Assembly (NCBI RefSeq): GCF_000151315.2
Contig: NW_011887298.1
Coordinates: 1,060,530-1,124,529, forward strand
DNA: 64,000 nt
Source of the DNA: Capsaspora owczarzaki ATCC 30864
Lineage: Eukaryota; Opisthokonta; Filasterea
Direction: 5' to 3'
In this document: in pieces, positions 58,731 through 64,000 of the stretch
Layout of the letters: each line of letters begins with the position of its first letter
Position numbering within the stretch: the stretch's first letter is position 1
Notes under the pieces: model-generated
Databases searched by the model: none
The model's input: the letters and a program-made list of their open reading frames with translations, nothing else
Told to the model about the DNA's origin: nothing
Program-made: the position numbers and the translations under genes

Positions 58731-60711
58731 GGCTGAGAGCTGAAGCGTTGAGACTGAAAAAGTTGGATTGGGGGTTTTTTTTTATTTGGTTTTTTTTTAT
58801 TTGTGCTGACTTGCTGAGTGTGAAGATGTGATGTGGAAATGAAACAGAAAAAAACAAAACAAAAGACTGAGCAACTTGAAACTCCCAAATCCAGCCTGAA
58901 TGAATGGGATTCAGTGTATTTGTATCAATTCTCAGTAGAAAATAGTGCTGCAATCTACATGGTTACAAGTCTAGAATTGGAATTTGGAACTTTGGCGGCA
59001 ATTGTTGGCCGCTTCCAAACAAACTGTAATCTTCCAAAAGTGCTGTCAAGGTGCTGTATTCAGCCGCCTCTAGAGACCAGTTCGAATCGCGTGCGGTGCG
59101 CCGGTCTCTCAATAAACAATGGAAAAAGTGATTTCTCAGCCATTCATGGTTTTTTGTGGCAATCAGAGACTGGATTCAGCTGTTGCAGGTATTTTTTCAA
59201 AATGGCCATCGAGTCGCGCGGACGTATGCTGCGACCCGTTTGATGCTCGAGCTTCTTTCTTTCAGAAATGAATGTATGAAATGTAATACGCGTTTTGCGA
59301 TTAATCAATATATTGGTGATTGAAATTTGTCGCATGTTGATTATGTTTGGCAGAGTGATGCCTTCTTGAAACAATTACAGTTGCGTGCGGGGGACGGTTA
59401 GTCAATCGGCAATGAAAATTTTCATTTGTTTCGACTGGTTTCGGTCTCGCTGGAGCTGCCATACTCTGTCTGGATATTGCCCTTGCTATGCACATCACAT
59501 GAGCTAGTCGATCGACTCGAAGGCACGTTTGTAGCTGTCGTTGGAGGACGAAAACCAGCGAGTGACAACGGTTTCCCGGAACAAAACCCCGAATCGTTCA
59601 AGTTGTGCTCTCCATTTTGTTTTCGATATGGGTGAGCGAGACAAGCTTTAAAGAAGAAATGAACGCGCTGCAAAAGTTGAGCTTTGAATGGATGAACGAG
59701 AGGTTTGTGAGTTTCAGAGAACTGAGCCAGTGCTCAGATTTGGACATTTAGATCTAGGTGATCAAGATGTGGTATTAGATAAAAAGAATATATAACAGAG
59801 GTACAGAGACCATGAGCGAGGGGGATGAGAGAACATTATAATGGATTGAATGACATTGACCAACTACAATTTTCAAGAAGGTCATCTCCACAGACACAAA
59901 CTAGCTCAGCGCGGCTCCAGAAGCAGCCCGAATTCAACATGCAACACAACATACTTTCAAACATCAAACAACAGAGCAGCTCACTGAACAAAAGTCTGGT
60001 TGAATGCGCCCTCCTGGGCAGGATGACTGGTTGCATTTTGAGGGCGAGTGCGCTGATCTTCGGCCCTGGAATTGAAGCAAGTCAGAAAGACAGTCACGGC
60101 CACAAACACCCGCAAGACAAGGGCACTCACAAGAACTCGCATTTTGCCGGAAGATTTTGGGATGAAAGCTGAACGGCGCTTGCAGAGATCTGGTTGTCTG
60201 TCAGACTATTGCAAGCAAAGACGTTCAGTGTTCGACGGCTCATGTTGCTGCATCAAGTTGTTGGAAGACCCGCACACCCACACCCCTGTACCACAACAGA
60301 ACATACTTCAGTTTCGACAGGTTAGCCTTGCTTCGAAGCGATCGCCTGGGCTCCTGCGTCGCCGATTTGATTGGCACCCATCCTATGCCATACAAACATC
60401 AGAAGCAAGCCATTCTTGAGCGAAACTTGAAATGCGACAGGAGGTCAACACGGGACTACAATACCAGAGCTCAGCGAGTGCAGTCGACGTCTGCATGCCT
60501 TCAGTGATGGCACGAGCTCCAATGTCACCAATCTTGTTCTCGCTCAAGCTGTGTCAACTCGATCAAGTTAGTGTCCCGCGCACCAGAACGTGCCGTTCTT
60601 GTTCTTACTCTTCGAGCTCAGAGCGTGCTTGTTTCAATCAGTGTTGTTTCGCCTTTTTGTTTCTCTTTTTGTTGCTTTTTTTCACTCATTTTTACCCTCT
60701 TCTCCCTTCAG
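58731..60711. other. AT-richer stretch without a recognised gene
   Basis: 1,981 bp between the ubinuclein start and the CR-like element. Base composition is visibly poorer in GC than the flanking genes. Reading frames longer than 100 codons occur (for example 59825-60172 and 60072-60419), but none shows a domain, a codon pattern like the real genes, or a splice structure I trust. No terminal repeats, reverse transcriptase or transposase motifs were seen. Confidence 0.5.
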
Positions 60712-61157
60712 ATGGCCTCCAGTTCCAACTCGGCACACCCCGCAGCTGCGGCTGCTGGTTTATCTCCATTTGACTCGTCTGCTGCCTCCGAGGAGAGGAC
60801 GGAGCAGGACGACTTCTTGAAACGCTTCGAGTCTTTCTCGCTTGCACTGGGCCCTGCCAAATCTGCGCCCCTGCTGCTCGACCCTGTGGCAACCAACAAG
60901 GCATATGATGAGCTGGCTAAAGCCGTGGCCAACCTCTCACTCGAGGAGGTGAAGACAAATGTCGAGGGTGTCGTCGAGAGGGTCAGGCAGCTTTACACCG
61001 CAGTTCAAATACCCGACAAGTGGGTAGAGCGAGTACTGCGCTTGCTGAACGGAGAAGACGAGGATGAACGACTTGACTCCATCCAAATATCCGTCGAGAG
61101 CTACCGCACGAAGGTTGAAGGTACGAACTCGCGCTTTGCCAAGACATTTCAAAAACA

Positions 61158-61190
<33 letters not shown>

Positions 61191-63068
61191 AGGCGCCAAA
61201 AACAGCTGAGAAGTCCAAAAACTAACCTGTTGATAGCCCACCTTAAAGCCCGCCTGGCCGAGTCACTCCAACCAATGATTGCGGCCAAGTTAATGCATCC
61301 ACATGCAAGCAAGGACCATAAACCAGCCACGTGTCAGCAGGCCGCCGAACCATTTGGGTGCTTTGAGCTCAACCTTGCCAAGCGGCCGACATTTCCACAG
61401 TGTGGCTATGCGAGCTCTGAGGCAGATGTGCATCTTGACGTGCACTCGACTCTGAAAACATCAATTTGAGTCTTGTTTTACCTATCAAAATGCGGGCAGA
61501 ATGGCCTCATCCTTCGACAACAACAGCTGACGACGCTGCCTCATCTGATACTCCTTCATCCGCTGCTACATCGGACGCTGCTCCGTCATCCGCTGCTCCG
61601 GCACTTGCTCCGTCATACGCTGCTGTTGTTCTCACAGGGAAGGGCAAGCAACCGGCGTGTGCTTCGACCGCGGCTGTCGCTTCGTTGCCTGCTCCATCTT
61701 TCATGAGCCAAAAGAAGGGCAAGCAAGCAGAGGGCACGACAGGGTCTCTTGCCCCTGCGACTGCCGCTTCGGCACCTGTCATCCGACCGAATTTTGTCAT
61801 CACAACCATGAACGGACAGCCGCTACTCGTGGTTGAAGTCAAGTGCCCGACGACCCATCGGGTCAAAGGCACGTATGAGTGCAAAGGTGGGAATTTGGAG
61901 CCCCGCGAGGTGTCGGAGAACAACCCCGATTCGGATGCTGTCAAGCACAATACAAGCCTCGGGCACCTGCAAGGCCAGCTGTATGACTACCTACGCTCGT
62001 TTCACAAGGACTTGGGCATGGTGCCGTACTTTGGCATCCTCACAACGTACCACGAGTGGGCGGTCTACTGGCTCGCCGATGACCAGGAACAACACCTTCA
62101 AGACCCTGTCTCCTGCACGTCCAAGTGCGCGGCTGTTTCGGACGTCGGCGAGTTCAAGAACATCATTCTTGATCTCGAGAGCCGAGCAACCGTCACGACA
62201 GACGCGCAGTGGCCATCGCTCAAAGTTGTTCCCACGTTTGGCAACGTGCACAACCTAGCAGCAACTTCAGCAAAGGCGATTCACCATGGCAACGCGACGC
62301 GCCACCTCATCCGCATGCGCGTGTTCAAGTGGAACGATCCCGACCTCGTCAACGTGTTGCAGAACGTCATTTTCAAGGCCTATCACCTGTCGCAACTGCG
62401 CTTCCACCCTCATTTCGGTGAAAGCTCCCCGTGCCTTCTCTATAGTGACGGGCAGCTTACACAGACCAAAACGCATGGCCGCGTTCAGTTGGACTTCAAC
62501 ACCTGCTCCAACCAGGTCGTTCGACCTGATGGGCAACTTCGAGGAGGCCAAAAGCCGACCAACGTTTACTGCTTTGTTGACCTCGGTCGCGGACGTGACG
62601 GCCATGCATGGCTTGCGAGCCCATACACCGAGAAAAACCACGGTGTTTGTGTCCTGAAGGTGCGCAACCCGGGCGTCACGTCTTCATTGTCCGCAACAGG
62701 AGAGGCGGCACTTTGGGGGATCCCGCCACAAAAACACGCCAAGTGCAAATCCTTTCCTTGAAACCCACAGCGTTAATGATGCCATTTACATGCCATACCT
62801 CAGGATGATCGAGCATGACCATGACAGGCCACGCGATGGCGATCCGATTCTGGTTGCAGCCGCGCGTGCAGTTGATCACATGGCATCGCTTGGCTACCGA
62901 CACAAGGACGTGCGCTGGCGTCATGTCGGTCTCTACCGTATCATGGGCGACGACACGTTGTATGCGGTGCTGATCGACTTGTCCGATGTGGAAGTGGTCT
63001 CCGACAAAGCCGAAGCCAGAAACAGTATGCTTGCGAAACTTGACATTGACGAAAGCCTCTTAGAATAG
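60712..63068 (+). pseudogene. Crinkler/CR-effector-type nuclease-kinase-like element, probably broken
   Basis: A fossil-like element whose parts lie in order on the plus strand but in about three reading frames. An N-terminal helical part (about 60.7-61.4 kb) has no recognised domain. A central part (about 61.5-62.7 kb) contains LLVVEVKCPTT, which looks like the strand-plus-EVK core of the restriction-endonuclease-like fold. A C-terminal part (about 62.8-63.07 kb) contains GYRHKDVRWRHVGLY and VLIDLSDV, resembling a kinase-like catalytic loop and metal-binding Asp. That pairing is characteristic of Crinkler/RHS-type (CR) effectors spread among eukaryotes with transposon-like mobility. Two or three interruptions are implied. 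At least one could be an intron, so I cannot say firmly that it is dead. Good residual codon structure suggests a fairly young age. An alternative is an unknown host gene. Confidence 0.35.
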
Positions 63069-64000
63069 GCAGGCCCGACAAAGTCGATCAAGCCCTGACA
63101 GCAGTGAGACAGTTTGTTTTTTTTGTGTCTACATCATCCCTTCTTGTTGTATGTGTGTGTCGCCACCTGTTACGACCTTTGGTTTTCTGTACAAAACCGA
63201 AAAAACAACAATAAACCGTTGGGTGCCTTCTTTTCCTCACTCACCACAAAACTATTTTTTACCACATCCATTCTCAGCCAACGCACCTTCCATCCACCCA
63301 TCCATCCACTCAATCCCTTTTGCAGTCTTTCTTTCCGTTTCTTTTTTTTTTTTCTTCCATTTTCTTTCAGGTAACTCTTTCGCGTCCCTCTGCGCTGTCG
63401 TCTGCCCCTCTTCCTTGCACCAATCGGTTGCCCATCAGTTTCCTCATCCTACGCACGATCGTCGTTGACACACCGCTGTCCATTTCCGACAAACAACCCC
63501 AAAAACCAGAGCGAGGACAGCCAGAAAAACAACAAAAAACATAATGCTCTGGTCGCGAGCGGTGTGTGTGTATGAGTGTGTGAACTCGGAGCGAGGCTGT
63601 GCCGCCCATTCACTCAAGTATCAACTCGTTATTGCCTCACCCCCCCCCCACAATGTGGGAGATTGCAAAAGTCAGCCGCTCTTTCACTTGGAGTTCCCGC
63701 CAAAAACAAGGCAAAAGCTTCAATCATCGGTCAATGGTTTTGTCTCTGCTTTTTTTTTTTTTTTTTTTTTTGCGAGATCTTCCACTTATTTTTTTCTTTC
63801 TTCTGTTCCTCTGCTGTGGCGTCCCTCTCCCCGACTGCGGCGGCTGTGGTTGCTATTGTGTACACACCCTTCACGTTTTGCTTTTGCTCTTGCTTCGCTA
63901 TTCCTGAAGAGGGAGACTCGGCCGAGGGGAGGCAAAGCGACGCTTTTGCTAACAACGAACAACATGGTTTCACTGTCTGCCTTTATTGCTTCATCCATCC
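63069..64000. other. Pyrimidine-rich right-hand region, no gene seen
   Basis: 932 bp to the window edge, strongly C/T-rich with a long T tract near 63751-63772 and an inverted E2F-like core (TTCCCGCCAAAAA) at 63694-63706. It may be the 5' flank or UTR of a gene beyond the edge. No coding frame was recognised. Confidence 0.45.

Noticed and set aside
59075-59100. B-box-like GTTCGAATC suggesting a tRNA gene
   Set aside because: No A box at the right distance and no acceptor-stem pairing between the flanks.
58731-60711. Possible retroelement or DNA transposon
   Set aside because: No reverse transcriptase, transposase or integrase motif, no terminal repeats and no target-site duplication seen by eye.
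1-64000. CRISPR array, operons, bacterial-type promoters or ribosome binding sites
   Set aside because: Spliceosomal introns throughout show a eukaryotic nuclear genome; no regularly spaced repeats were found.

Overview
The window is nuclear DNA of a gene-dense, intron-bearing unicellular eukaryote. It carries short GT-AG introns (mostly 55-200 bp), GC-rich coding sequence, A- or T-tract-rich noncoding DNA, and convergent genes whose stops lie 86-607 bp apart. The gene content is opisthokont, probably holozoan: an IP3 receptor, NDFIP, AFF, IFRD, TMEM242, ubinuclein and a RUN-SH3 protein. This points to a filasterean-like relative of animals such as Capsaspora. That placement is an inference from gene families, not a database match.

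Layout, left to right. 0-10 kb: the start of an ACAD10/11-like gene (-, cut by the edge); a 1,764-aa PH/RA-like/RUN/SH3 protein (+), followed by a perfect 238-bp tandem duplication just after its stop; ABCE1 (-). 10-23 kb: TMEM242 homologue (+); LisH-CTLH-WD40 protein (+); MT-A70 methyltransferase (-) head-to-head with MCM8 (+), with E2F-like sites around their shared promoter; a second LisH-WD40 protein (+). 22.7-42 kb: beta-mannosidase (-), a 3,232-aa IP3 receptor (-) and a membrane-anchored trefoil/GH31 alpha-glucosidase (+). 42-58.7 kb: isochorismatase-family hydrolase (+), IFRD (-), NDFIP (+), AFF/super-elongation-complex scaffold (-), SSAT-like acetyltransferase (+), centrin (+), ubinuclein (-). 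58.7-64 kb: an AT-richer stretch without a recognisable gene, then a Crinkler/CR-type nuclease-kinase-like element split over several frames, then a pyrimidine-rich stretch to the right edge.

Functional themes are ribosome recycling (ABCE1), recombination-linked replication (MCM8), chromatin and transcription (ubinuclein, AFF, IFRD, MT-A70), calcium and membrane traffic (IP3R, RUN-SH3, NDFIP), lysosomal glycan breakdown (two glycosidases) and mitochondrial assembly (TMEM242). Neighbours are mostly unrelated in function. The repeated arrangement is divergent pairs sharing a promoter and convergent pairs sharing a 3' gap.

Exon-intron models were built by eye from reading frame, splice consensus and remembered family alignments. 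Total lengths and phases were checked for each model, and only the AFF model fails to close in frame.
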